Source: Symbiodinium natans
Lineage: Eukaryota; Sar; Dinophyceae; Suessiales; Symbiodiniaceae
Length of the DNA stretch: 47,500 bases
NCBI GenBank assembly: GCA_905221605.1
Contig: CAJNDS010002368.1
Coordinates: 1 to 47,500 of the forward strand
Reading direction: 5' to 3'
How positions within the stretch are numbered: the stretch's first letter is position 1; each line of letters starts with the position of its first letter. Below are positions 9,878 through 18,667 of this stretch, in pieces. Both the position numbers and the translations under genes were made by a program. The notes under the pieces are model-generated. The model was given only the letters and a program-made list of their open reading frames with translations. It ran no database searches and was not told the DNA's origin.

Positions 9878-10210
9878 AGCTTACATCTTAGGGTTTTGGG
9901 TTTTGAGGTTTATGGTTTAGGGTGAGGTTTATGGTTTGGGTGCTTTGCTTACTGTAGCTTAGGGTATGGTGGTCCGTGGGTATATTAGGGGCTTAGAGCG
10001 TACCTGGCCAAGGGTTTACTGTGTAGGCCACCTAGCCCCTACGCCCTACACCCTAATAATCTAAACCCATGTTGACCTGTGGTTTCTTGTGTGAACATGA
10101 CGAGCAGTATCTGCACAAAGCCACGTTTTCCACTCTGCTTGCGAGATGCCCTGTAGGTTGTCAGAACTTCCTGTACGCCCAAGACTGGGGTTCACGGTTT
10201 CGGGTTTAGG

Positions 10211-10302
10211 TTGGGATGTTCTCCCTTCTGCTAGCAGTCCTTAGTGGGATTATTATTGGGGGGTTACCATATTCCGTATTCCCAATTAAGGACTGTCAGT
10301 AT
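10211..10302. mobile_element. Introner-like TIR element, family B
   Basis: Inverted ends AGCAGTCCTTAGTGGGA and CCAATTAAGGACTGTC. It shares the outer TTGGGATGT...AACAGTCCT block with copies at 20265 and 24980. It lies in the intron that starts at the canonical donor of the 10334-10401 exon. Confidence 0.7.
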
Positions 10303-10333
10303 ATAACACCAGCACACCCAACAAAAAACTTAC

Positions 10334-10401
10334 CTTGGCCGAGGCTGACTCTGCGCAAGCTCCGCGCTGATCTGATTCCACTTAGAAAACAGCAATCCGG
10401 A
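10334..10401 (-). CDS. Internal exon with canonical splice sites
   Basis: Minus strand. Acceptor AAGCTTCTATTTCAG and donor GTAAGT are both textbook. 22 codons: SGLLFSKWNQISAELAQSQP... . The plus-strand ORF over this region is a shadow. Confidence 0.8.
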
Positions 10402-10565
10402 CTGAAATAGAAGCTTTTGACCTAGGTTGTCAGTCCCGGACCACAGCACAGCAAGAGGGCCCTAAACCCTAAACCCCTAACTCCCAACCCCAAACCCTAA
10501 ACCCTAAACCCTAAACCCCAAACCCTAAACCCTAAACCCTAAAACATGAACCCAAACCCTAAACC

Positions 10566-10652
10566 CTGAGAAAGTCTTGCCGGCTCAGAGTTTGCGCTGG
10601 GCGTGGCGGGCTCTGAAACAATGCTGCTTGCAACACAGGACTCCACGGTCGC
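10566..10652 (-). CDS. Internal exon, unknown protein
   Basis: Minus strand, acceptor TGTTCAAG, 29 open codons (ATVESCVASSIVSEPATPSA...), ending TCTCAG before GGTTTAGGG. Ser/Ala/Pro-rich. Confidence 0.65.
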
Positions 10653-11065
10653 CTTGAACATGCTCAACAAAAAAAAACACGAATTCCCCTTACGAAAAGC
10701 AAGCCCTCACCTGCCAGCAAAAACGGCTCTCAGATAAAGTCTAACCACAAGAAGCAACCCCTTCAGCCCCTTGAACCTCTAACCTCCACAAGAAAACAAC
10801 CCCCAAAGCCCGAAACCCGAAACCTTGAATCCCTTGCAAAACCCATGGTAAACCCTAAGCCCTGAACCCTAAAGCCCTAAAGCCTTAAAGCCCTAAAGCC
10901 CTAAACCCTAAGCCCTAAGCCCCAAACCCTAACCCCTAAACCGTAAACCCTAAACAAAACCCCTTCATAACCCCCAAACCTCTACGCCTCCGGACCCCGC
11001 TTCAGCCCCCTAAACCCTTAAACCCCAAACCCTAAACCCTAAACCCTAAATCTCCTCCTCCGGAC

Positions 11066-11153
11066 CTCGCTTCAGCCGCAGGGCATCGGCGCCCCGGATC
11101 TTCTTCTCTTGTTGGCTCCGCGGCTCGGCGCTCCCGGGCTGCAGCCTCGGGGG
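11066..11153 (-). CDS. Internal exon, unknown protein
   Basis: Minus strand, acceptor CCCCGACAG preceded by C-rich sequence (poly-G on plus), 29 codons including SQQEKKIRGADALRLKR, donor GTCCGG. A partial copy of its 3' end (CTCCGGACC.CGCTTCAGCC) sits at 10985-11006. Confidence 0.65.
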
Positions 11154-11190
11154 CTGTCGGGGGGCTTTGGGGGGGGGGGGGGGGGGGGGT
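11154..11190. repeat. G-rich/poly-G tract
   Basis: Poly-G broken near its left end, forming the C-rich pyrimidine tract upstream of the 11066-11153 exon on the coding strand. Confidence 0.9.
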
Positions 11191-11367
11191 TTAAGGTTTA
11201 GGGTTTAGGGTTTAGGGTTTAGGGTTTAGGGTTTAGGGTTTAGGGTTTAGGGTTTAGGGTTTAGGGTTTAGGGTTTAGGGTTTAGGGTTTAGGGTTTAGG
11301 GTTTAGGGTTTAGGGTGTAGGGTTTAGGTTTTAGGGTTTAGGGTTTAGGGTTTAGGGTTTAGGGGGG
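11191..11367 (+). repeat. TTTAGGG array
   Basis: About 24 near-perfect units. Confidence 0.97.
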
Positions 11368-11708
11368 CTTTTGGTGGGGGGGGTTTTGGGGGGGCCTTTT
11401 GGGGGGGCTTTTGGGGGGCTTGGGGGGCTTTGGGGGGCTTTGGGAGAGATTGAAAGGGGTTGGTGAGGGCCTCTGAAGGGTTCTTAAGGGTTTTGATGTC
11501 TTTAAACGGTTCTTGAGGGTCTTTGAGAGGATGCGGGCGGTATAAAATTTTCTACTTTTCTTTCCTGACATGGGACACCTTGAAAAAAGGGTTCCCCGCT
11601 ACATAGCACAACGGTCACCCCAATGACAGCCTTAACAATCACTAGAAAAGGGTTTTGGTGTCATCGTCGTATAGTTGTAGAGGGGCCATCAGGGAATACT
11701 ACTTGCAA

Positions 11709-11893
11709 TTATTTCGACCCTTCGAGTAAACAACCCAGGGGCCCCTTGCGCTTCTTCGCATTGTCAGTCTGCGTCCGGGCGGGCGGGGCCCCACGGAAGA
11801 GACGGGCAATGCCAAAGCGCTGCCAGAAAGATGTCCTCGGCGCCTTCTGCATTCTGCCGTCGCCTTGGCTGGACGGCTCGCTCTCGACCTCTC
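11709..11893 (-). CDS. Possible 3'-terminal exon, basic C terminus
   Basis: Minus strand, acceptor GTGTATAG, open frame with RMQKAPRTSFWQRFGIARLF and TQTDNAKKRKGPLGCLLEG, ending at an in-frame TAA (11709-11711). G/C-rich third positions support coding. Overlapping frames on both strands are also open, so the frame is inferred. Confidence 0.5.
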
Positions 11894-12056
11894 CTATACA
11901 CGGTTCTTTGGGGTCTCGCGCTATCAAATGCGCAACACCAAACATCATACAATCGTAAGTCCAAGTCATAGATAAGCAAAAGCCCCCTCTACCCGCCCTC
12001 CCCCACCAGGTAAAGCACTAATCCTCAACCCCGAACCTCTAACTGGCTAGTTCTTT

Positions 12057-12201
12057 GTAGGGAACAAGGGAATTAGGGCCCTATATAATCCCTTAAAGGA
12101 TATATATATATATATATATGGTCACCACCCCCTATATATATATACATATACATCATATATATATATATATTACAGGGCACTAATTCCCTCATTCCCTACT
12201 A
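12057..12201. mobile_element. TIR element with TA core, family D
   Basis: TAGGGAACAAGGGAATTAGG at the left is an imperfect inverted match to CACTAATTCCCTCATTCCCTA at the right. The core is (TA)n. The motif CCCTATA.AATCCCTTAAAGG recurs twice in the intron at 15625-15805. Confidence 0.75.
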
Positions 12202-12219
12202 AGACCCAAGGAAAAGCCC

Positions 12220-12275
12220 TTAAGCCGCGGCCTGCGTCGCGCTCCTCCTCCTGCGCTTCATCGCCTCAGCGGGCT
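12220..12275 (-). CDS. Possible 3'-terminal exon
   Basis: Minus strand, acceptor AACCAACAG, short frame PAEAMKRRRRSATQAAA then TAA (12220-12222). A basic tail; the short length limits confidence. Confidence 0.4.
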
Positions 12276-12333
12276 CTGTTGGTTTGAACTTTGGGTTTCG
12301 GGGTTTTGGCCCTGAATCTAATCCCTCAAGCCT

Positions 12334-12465
12334 AATAAACCCTAAACCCTAAACCCTAAACCCTAAACCCTAAACCCTAAACCCTAAACCCTAAACCCTA
12401 AACTCTAAACCCCAAACCCCAAACCCTAGACCCTAGACCCTAGACCCTAGACCCTAAACCCTACG
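12334..12465 (-). repeat. CCCTAAA/CCCTAGA array
   Basis: Canonical units grading into CCCTAGA variants. Confidence 0.95.
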
Positions 12466-12477
12466 CTACTCAGCAAC

Positions 12478-12534
12478 CAGGTCGCCACTGGCCCCTGGCT
12501 CCTTTACGCCCACGGCAGCCTCATCTGCCGTCAC
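12478..12534 (-). CDS. Internal exon, unknown protein
   Basis: Minus strand, acceptor ACCTTCAAG, 19 codons (VTADEAAVGVKEPGASGDL), donor GTTGCTGAGTAG, which matches the end of the family A elements. A plus-strand reading (SPLAPGSFTPTAASSAV, donor GTATGC) is also possible. Confidence 0.5.
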
Positions 12535-12968
12535 CTTGAAGGTATGCTTCGTGGTTTAGGGCTTGTAATTAGGATTGAGGGTTTAGGGCTGAGGTAAGGG
12601 TGTAGGGCTTGAAGAGTTCAGGGTTTATAGATCAGGGATTTATAGGCCTTAGGGCTTGAGGTTTGGGGTGCAGGGCTCAAGGATTTCGTTAAGGACCACT
12701 CCAACCGCTGCACCCACCACACCTTGAGACCAACCCCTGTTTCCAAGCCCGTTGTAACATTCTAGAGTCTTGGCCCTGGATTCGTTCAGCAGAAACCCCC
12801 TTAAACTCTCAGCCAGGAAACTAGACAGGCGGACAGAGTATTCATAGGTTCCTTCGCCCTTCTCTCTGTTACTGCCTCGAAGACACTGGATTCTTTACAA
12901 GGCCCATGTGTGCGCATTTAGCTCTATTTGCAAGTGGGATTATAAGGTTGATTGTTATACTTATATGA

Positions 12969-13058
12969 TTGCTACCATTCATGTTCGTACATATTCTTTT
13001 TCTTGCTGTGATGATTACTATGACGAGTATTATTACTGCTATCATCATCTTAATTCTT

Positions 13059-13106
<48 letters not shown>

Positions 13107-13265
13107 CCGCGGCAAGAACATGTCCTTGTCCAGCGAGCGGCTTCAGTGCTCAGCAACGGCCGATCTTCACGGCTTGGCGCGCATGCCCTTTGGACGGCTT
13201 ACTGTGCTAACGAAAACGAGAGCGATCCGTACGCTATACGTGGACCTCTATCGGCAAAAGAATGA
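12969..13265 (+). CDS. Doubtful plus-strand ORF with His run
   Basis: 98 codons: a hydrophobic start, a His run from the CAT microsatellite (13060-13102), then a sequence with VLVQRAASVLSNGRSSRLG. The last third looks protein-like. The first part is low-complexity, and the ORF opposes all other exons. Could be chance. Confidence 0.25.
13060..13102. repeat. (CAT)n microsatellite
   Basis: About 14 uninterrupted CAT units; a smaller degenerate copy lies at 13284-13311. Confidence 0.97.
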
Positions 13266-13389
13266 TGAGGCAGACTAGGAGGGCATCATCAGCATCATCA
13301 TCATCATCATGATTGATGTTATTCTGATGATGATTTCTTTATTATTGGAGCCCCTTTGATGGTATACTTTGGGATCCGGAACCCTACAC

Positions 13390-13452
13390 CCCGCACCGCC
13401 TGCCTCGAAGTAGTGGCCTTCGTAGCTCAGGATCACCTGCTTGCTCCTGGCT
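13390..13452 (-). CDS. Internal exon, unknown protein
   Basis: Minus strand, acceptor GCGTGAAG, frame ARSKQVILSYEGHYFEAGGA, donor GTGTAG. A TTTAGGG array is on the right. Confidence 0.6.
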
Positions 13453-13503
13453 CTTCACGCGTCAGGGTTTAGGGTTTAGGGTTTAGGGTTTCGGGTTTAG
13501 GGT

Positions 13504-13615
13504 AACCTTTCTTCTCTCGTCAGGTTAACCGACTTGCTGAGGACCCCGGGCCAGAGAAGGTTAAGCTTTCAACTATGGTAGGCTTACATATACACACCCA
13601 AAAGGTTCAAGGTTA
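13504..13615. mobile_element. TIR element nested between telomeric arms
   Basis: GGTAACCTTTCTTCTC at the left and AAAAGGTTCAAGGTTACC at the right are imperfect inverted repeats. TTTAGGG repeat abuts the left end and CCCTAAA the right. It shows telomeric arms immediately outside element ends. Confidence 0.55.
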
Positions 13616-13838
13616 CCCTAAACCCTAAACCCTAAACCCTAAACCCTAAACCCTAAACCCTAAACCCTAAACCCTAAACCCTAAACCCTAAACCTACTCA
13701 GCTACTAAGTTACATAATCCCTCCCCCCTTTCTTAAAGTTTGGCAAGTACGGAGCAAAACAAGTTCAGTCAGGTACCCGAAACCATAAACCCCAAAACCC
13801 CAAACCCAAAACCCTAAACCCTAAACCCTAAACCCTAC

Positions 13839-13954
13839 ATGCAGAAGCCAGCCAAGCGGCTTCTTGGCTTCCTTCTCTGCCAGGCTCGGCACGCGGACGA
13901 TCTTCGGCAAGGCGTCGCCGGTCACGCGGACCAGAGCATCCTCGCCCTGGGTGG
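13839..13954 (-). CDS. Internal exon, unknown protein
   Basis: Minus strand, very clear coding signal: 38 codons with TQGEDALVRVTGDALPKIV and SLAEKEAKKPLGWLLH, donor GTAGGG. Acceptor AAATCCAAAG. The upstream exon at 13995-14062 is about 40 bp away; their junction phase is not resolved. Confidence 0.75.
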
Positions 13955-13994
13955 CTTTGGATTTCAGGGTGGGCGGACCCGAAAAAACCTAAGC

Positions 13995-14062
13995 CTCCCG
14001 AAGCCCCTGGGCCTGGATGCTTCCAGCACGGTAGAGGCAGGACACGAAGCGCTGCCACACGC
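13995..14062 (-). CDS. Internal exon, likely GC donor
   Basis: Minus strand, acceptor CATATGAG, 22 codons (VWQRFVSCLYRAGSIQAQGL...), ending CGGGAG before GCTTAG, a candidate GC donor. A 40-bp intron would separate it from the next exon, but the simple join shifts frame, so one boundary is wrong. Confidence 0.6.
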
Positions 14063-14289
14063 CTCATATGGGAGGGTTTAGGGTTTGGGGTTTAGGTTTT
14101 AGGGTTTAGGGTTCAGGCACCCACCCCCTCTGTTTTAGGCTCCCAAAGGGGTGCAGAATATTGCAGAATCTTGGAGGGTCTGTTGTGGGGCACATGGGAC
14201 GTGTGATTCCCTAATTCTCTACTCAGAACTGAAACGGTAAGAAATACGCCACTGCACCAGCCCCCAAAACCCTAAACTGCCCACACTGC

Positions 14290-14430
14290 CTAAACCCTAA
14301 ACCCTAAACCCTAAACCCTAAACCCTAAACCCTAAACCCTAGACCCTAGACCCTAGACCCTAGACCCTAGACCCTAGACCCTAAACCCTAAACCCTAAAC
14401 CCTAAACCCTAAACCCTAAACCCTAAACCC
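14290..14430 (-). repeat. CCCTAAA/CCCTAGA array
   Basis: About 20 units with a central homogeneous block of CCCTAGA. Confidence 0.96.
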
Positions 14431-14482
14431 TAGCCCTAAACCCCAAACCCTCAACCCTCATAGCCCTCAACCCCAGAGGCAC

Positions 14483-14541
14483 CTGGGAGCGCGCAGCTGG
14501 CGGCCGCATCGCCTGCGCCAGCCTCTGTGCGCGACCAGAGG
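14483..14541 (-). CDS. Internal exon, unknown protein
   Basis: Minus strand, acceptor CTCCAAAG, 19 codons (SGRAQRLAQAMRPPAARSQ), donor GTGCCT. Flanked by CCCTAAA and TTTAGGG arrays. Confidence 0.6.
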
Positions 14542-15071
14542 CTTTGGAGTGCTGGGTTTGGGGTTTAGGGTTTAGGGTTTAGGGTTTAGGGTTTAGGGTT
14601 TAGGGTTTAGGGTTCAGGGTTCAGGGTTCAGGGTTTGGGATTTGGGGTTTGGGGTTTAGGGTTTAATTAAGGGTTTAGGGTTTTAGGGTTTAGGGTTTCG
14701 GGTTTAGGGTGATGCATGTCTGCTGTCAAAGACTTGTCAGGGCAACCTAACTTGGACATGTTACTCGCACCAACCCCGAAAAGGACGTGAGAGCCATTTT
14801 CCAGACAGCGCGGCGCTTTTATGGGCAGTTGGTTGGAGCGGTTGGCGCGCAAACACTCCGCCCTTGACGCTCCTAAACCCTAACTCCCTGAAACCCTAAT
14901 TCCCTAAAACCCTAAACCCTAAAACCCTAAACCCTAAAACCCTAAAACCCTAAACCCTAAAACCCTGAAAACCCAAATCCCTCAAACCCTACAACCCTAA
15001 GCGTTTTCGGGTCTCAGCGCCCTAAACCCTAAACCCTAGGCCCTAAGCCCTAAGCCCTAAACCCTAAACCC

Positions 15072-16451
15072 TCAGCCATCCCAGAGCAGATCATTTCTCA
15101 CTTCTTCTTCAAGTTCTTCTCGAAGTTCAAAGCGCGCTTCTTCTTCCAGCTCTTCCATCAAGACCTCTTCGGCCTGGGACTTTAGAAGTAACCCCTGGTA
15201 TAAAGGTGGATGCAGACCCTAAACCCTGAACCCTGAACCCTGAACCCTAAACCCTAAACCCTAAACTCTAAACCCCTGCTTATGCGGTTTTTTTGGCTAT
15301 GGGCTGTCTTATATGATAAGAACCCCCGAAGCCAACAAAGTTAACAATTCGTAGACTGCTCAAGGGCCCGGCAGCCTCCTCCCGCAGCTCTTCCTTGAGC
15401 TCCAGGACAACCTCGATCTTCATGTCCTTCCTCAACCTAGGAAGTTTAGGGTTTAGGGTTTAGGGTTTAGGGTTTAGGGTTTAGGGTTTAGGGTTTAGGG
15501 TTTAGGGTTTCGGGGAGTATTCCTGAACATGATTCCTCTTAACCACAATAAAGGAAAACACACAATGTCGCAAGGGCCTACCTAGCCACTCTTCGCAAAC
15601 CTTCTGCTCAACGAGCTGCTTCAGCTCATCTGGCAAACCTTACGGTTGGTTCGTAGGGACCCTATAAGAAATCCCTTAAAGGGGTATATACCTGGAATTA
15701 GGGAATTCGGGGGCCCTATAGAATCCCTTAAAGGGGTATATATATATAGGGGATATAGGACCTTACTCACCGAAAAGGAAAGAAGCTTGGAAAGTTCGAC
15801 ATGACCTCTGCCACCTCCTTGGCAGCGAGCTCATCCAACTTCCGGTCGTCTTCATCGAAGCCCTGGGCATCTTCGACCTCCTCCGAGGCGTCCTCGTCAT
15901 CTTCATCCTCCTCCTCCTCGTCATACCTAGGATGGCCCTAAAAACCTTCGAAAAAAACATTCCTGAATATATTATGCTCTTAAACCCAATAAGGGAAAAT
16001 GTGAAATGTCTCAAGGGCATAGCTAGATACTCATCATACTCCTCATCCTCCTCCTCATCTACGGCATCGATGCCCATCTCATCACCAAGCTCTTGGGTCA
16101 AACTCTGACCTAGTTCATGGTTGGGATAGTGTTAAAAACAACTAAACTTCTATATTCCTTACTGAGTTTAAGTACCCTTAAGGAATGTAAAAATGCTGCC
16201 CCACTATGACAAAGTGACGAACCTCATCCTCGAGCTCGTCCTTCAGGGCGTCGATCACGTCTGTCCGGAGGTTCACCTTAGTTGTCAAGCACCTAGGGGT
16301 CTTAAAGGTTAACCTTTGGGAGTATAAGGGGAATATATTGCCCAAAAAAGGTTAAAGGTTACATACTCTACATCTAAGTCACCTTCAGACTCTCCCAGAC
16401 CTCGTCCTCCAAGTCGTCGCCCAGGTCCCTGCGAACCTTCTTTCGCAATGC
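15072..16451 (-). CDS. Glu-rich helical-repeat protein, seven-exon fragment
   Basis: Minus strand. Proposed exons in order: 16383-16451, 16223-16276, 16031-16104, 15806-15926, 15590-15624, 15346-15436, 15072-15173. All six joins keep frame. Acceptors are mostly AG|G and donors all GT. The product is very acidic, with repeated Leu/Glu helical segments (RRDLGDDLEDEVWESLK, TDVIDALKDELEDE, LELKEELREEAAG, LREELEEEVRNDLLWDG), suggesting one module duplicated several times and a probable coiled coil. It ends at TGA 15072-15074, although GTGAGA just before could act as a donor. The 15806/15624 boundaries were chosen for frame; a consensus GTGAGT at 15770 is an alternative donor. Two introns contain or adjoin TTTAGGG repeat. 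The N terminus probably continues upstream. No named family recognised. Confidence 0.75.
15446..15512 (+). repeat. TTTAGGG array inside an intron
   Basis: About nine units lying within the intron between the 15590-15624 and 15346-15436 exons. Confidence 0.96.
15625..15805 (-). mobile_element. Family D-related intron sequence
   Basis: Two copies of CCCTATA..AATCCCTTAAAGGGG in tandem with a (TA)n run, related to the 12057-12201 element, here forming an intron of the Glu-rich gene. Confidence 0.55.
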
Positions 16452-16606
16452 CTTGGTAGCACAGTAACCATCCCTAAACCCTAAAACCCTAAAACCCTAA
16501 ACCCTAAAACCCTAAACCCTAAACCCGTTTTGGGGGTTGGCTACATGAAAACAGGAACCTGAGAACCAACAAGAACGCCAAAAAAAGGGGGTACCACGAA
16601 CCCTAC

Positions 16607-17120
16607 CCCAAGATGCCTCACATTGAAGCAGCTGTGTTCGGCATGAGTCCATCTGGGTGTCTTGCCCTTCTGCAAAGAACTCGCCCGGAATCAAGCTTGC
16701 CGGTGTTAGAAGAGGGTCTTCATTCTGCGCAGCTCCCCTGCTCAGACGCCTGCGGCCGACGCTGGCCGTTGCCAAAAGCCTCGGGCCGACTTCTGAAGCC
16801 CCTCCTAAAAGTTTTCAACTGTTTGGGCCCCTTCTTGTAGTTCCTAACAAAAACCCAAAATGGTTAAGAGTCCCAAGAGCCAGCCAAAAGAGAGCCAAGA
16901 AGCAAGGTCACGTTGAAAGAGCTGCTTCGCCAAGGTCTGCAAACCTTACTGGCTCAAAACCCAAGGAAATTAAAGTTGAAATTTTCAGAACAAACTACCT
17001 TATAAGAAGCCTAAAAGTCGAAAAGTTGGGTTTTGAGGCAGTAAGAAACCAGACGTCCTTGGACTTGGCCCTGGCCGGTCTTCCTCGCGATCTCCTTTTC
17101 AAAGGCAGTTCGGAGACTGC
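16607..17120 (-). CDS. Basic/AT-hook-like three-exon segment
   Basis: Minus strand exons 17050-17120, 16912-16944 and 16607-16779, frame-consistent across both joins. The first holds LPLKRRSRGRPARAKSKD, whose RGRP core resembles an AT-hook DNA-binding motif. The third (about 57 codons) holds PLLTPASLIPGEFFAEG and CRTQLLQCEASWG before donor GTAGGG. Intron 16945-17049 has terminal inverted repeats. The segment may be the 5' part of the Glu-rich gene downstream (a GC donor at GAG|GCATCT would restore frame), but that is inference. The 168-codon plus-strand ORF over this region is a shadow. Confidence 0.6.
16945..17049 (-). mobile_element. TIR intron (introner-like)
   Basis: In the coding sense it starts GTTTCTTACTGCCTCAAAAC and ends GGGTTTTGAGCCAGTAAG: a 17-of-18 inverted repeat sitting exactly inside the splice sites, with GGTTT at both exon junctions. 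Confidence 0.75.
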
Positions 17121-17163
17121 CTTGGTGGCCCAGAAAGCATACATCGAAATAGGGGCAGCGTGA

Positions 17164-17387
17164 CTTTGCTGGGTTGCTTTATCAGGGCACCTTGAAGTCT
17201 ACCCAAAAGGGAAGATACGTAAAGCAGCCTTATGTTGGTTTAGGGTTTAGGGTTTAGGGTTTAGGGTTTAGGGTTTAGGGTTTAGGGTTTAGGGCTTAGG
17301 GTTTAGGGTTTAGGGGTTAGGGGTTACTCTATAAGGGCACCTTGAACCAAGAAAAAAAAAGGAAAAGGTGAACCTCTGGGCTACCAA
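17164..17387. mobile_element. Family A-like ends around a TTTAGGG array
   Basis: CTTTATCAGGGCACCTTGAA (17179) and GGTTACTCTATAAGGGCACC (17322) are family A core sequences. The right one runs on to CTCTGGGCTACCAAG. A TTTAGGG array (17238-17312) lies between them. Confidence 0.55.
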
Positions 17388-17669
17388 GCTGCGGGGATAC
17401 ACCGCCGGAAGCCTCACTCCCCCAAAGGTGGGCGACGGTGCGAACATTGCCATGGTGATTTCAGCAACTTCGAAATTAAAGTGTTTAGTGCTCTCGACGT
17501 TTGGTCGCTGGCCCTCTTTCTTTGATATGGGACTTTACGAAAATAGGGGACTCCGAATCAAGTCCCCCCAAATAAAAGCAGGACCCCGATAAGGTCCTCC
17601 TAAACCCTAAACCCTAAACCTTCTTTCTGTGATATGTTGTTATGGCCTATGGAATAATCTGAGCCCATA

Positions 17670-17746
17670 CTTGGCAGCTCAGTAACCATACTATGGTAAT
17701 TTACAAGGGAAGCTTGAACCAAAAAGGGTTCCACTGGGCTACCAAG
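17670..17746. mobile_element. Introner-like TIR element, family A
   Basis: CTTGGCAGCTCAGTAACC and GGTTCCACTGGGCTACCAAG are inverted ends. The core is TTACAAGGGAAGCTTGAACC. The shortest copy of the family. Confidence 0.75.
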
Positions 17747-17796
17747 TATAGAATGCAACATGAAGTTTGGCCGCAGTTTTCTTGCGTTGTTCCGAT

Positions 17797-17904
17797 CTAA
17801 TTCAGAGCCTCAAGAAGGCTGAATTTAGGCTGCAGCTCGACTCGTGCTATCTTCAACCAAAGCGGTGTGTGGCATGCGGAAGTGCGGCAAGCGATCTCCA
17901 AAAA
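17797..17904 (-). CDS. Probable 3'-terminal exon
   Basis: Minus strand, acceptor ACGCCTCAG, 35 codons (FLEIACRTSACHTPLWLKIA...) ending LLEALN then TAG at 17797-17799. Followed in the coding sense by the family A element. Confidence 0.65.
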   Translation of the reverse strand, partial: FLEIACRTSACHTPLWLKIARVELQPKFSLLEALN

Positions 17905-18191
17905 CTGAGGCGTATCACGCTCCACCCTAAACCCTAAACCCTAAACCCTAAACCCTAAACCCTAGACCCTAAAACTAGGCCGGCGTGTAGGCTGTCTCTG
18001 TCGGGAAGCGACCAGAAAGTCAAGAAAAAAAACAGGCTGCCAAACCCGAAACCCTGAACCCTACACCCTGAAACCCTTAAAACTTAAACCCCTAACACCT
18101 GACAGGGTTTAGGGTTTAGGGTTCAGGATTTAGGGCTTAGGGTTTAGGTTGTAGGGCTTAGGGTTTAAGACGAAACCCTGAACCGGAAAAC

Positions 18192-18272
18192 CTAGGCCCC
18201 ACGCCCGCCTGCCAGAGATCCTGGGTCACCTTCTCAAGCACCCCCTCGACATTCATGGATTCGGGATCCAGC
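18192..18272 (-). CDS. Internal exon, unknown protein
   Basis: Minus strand, acceptor GAACCCAAG|G, 26 codons (LDPESMNVEGVLEKVTQDLW...), donor GTTTTC. Clear coding composition. Confidence 0.7.
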
Positions 18273-18414
18273 CTTGGGTTCAGGGTTTAGGGTTTAGGGC
18301 TTGGGCTTAGTAATTAGGGTTTGGGGTTTAGGGTTACAAGTACTACCTGCTTTGGGGGCCTCGAGCCAACATGCTACATACCTACGTTGGGCTAAAATGG
18401 ACGGGATGGCTATA

Positions 18415-18525
18415 CTAGACCCAAGAGTAACCTAGGAAGAAAATGGTACCCTTTTCGGCTTAAAGGGCCTTACAAGGGAACCAAACCCCCAACAAAAAAG
18501 GAATAAGGGTCTGGGTCCTCGTATA
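18415..18525. mobile_element. Introner-like element, family A
   Basis: CTAGACCCAAGAGTAACCTAGG start, ATGGTACCCTTTTCGGCTTAAA core, GAATAAGGGTCTGGGTCC end. It aligns along its length with 36884-36985 and 5541-5641. Confidence 0.65.
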
Positions 18526-18629
18526 TTGGGCTTAGAGCCTGGGGCCCTAAACCCTAAACCCACACCCTGAACCCCAAACCCCAACCCTAAACCCCAAACC
18601 CCAAACCCTAAACCCTAAACCCTACACCT

Positions 18630-18667
18630 AGTGTTCTTGCAGTTCTGACGATGCTTCATGTCAATGG
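18630..18667 (-). pseudogene. Duplicated exon-end/donor fragment
   Basis: 33 bases ending CAAGAACACTAG plus donor GTGTAGGG nearly match the end of the 5995-6074 exon. Here the homologous frame meets a TGA just upstream, so it looks like a non-functional copy or an exon in another frame. Confidence 0.5.

Noticed and set aside
10216-10410. 64-codon plus-strand ORF beginning in the family B element
   Set aside because: The same bases hold a minus exon with canonical CAG and GTAAGT sites; the plus frame crosses the element and the exon.
16657-17163. 168-codon plus-strand ORF
   Set aside because: It overlaps three minus-strand exons that join in frame and an intron with inverted ends; it has no splice or start support.
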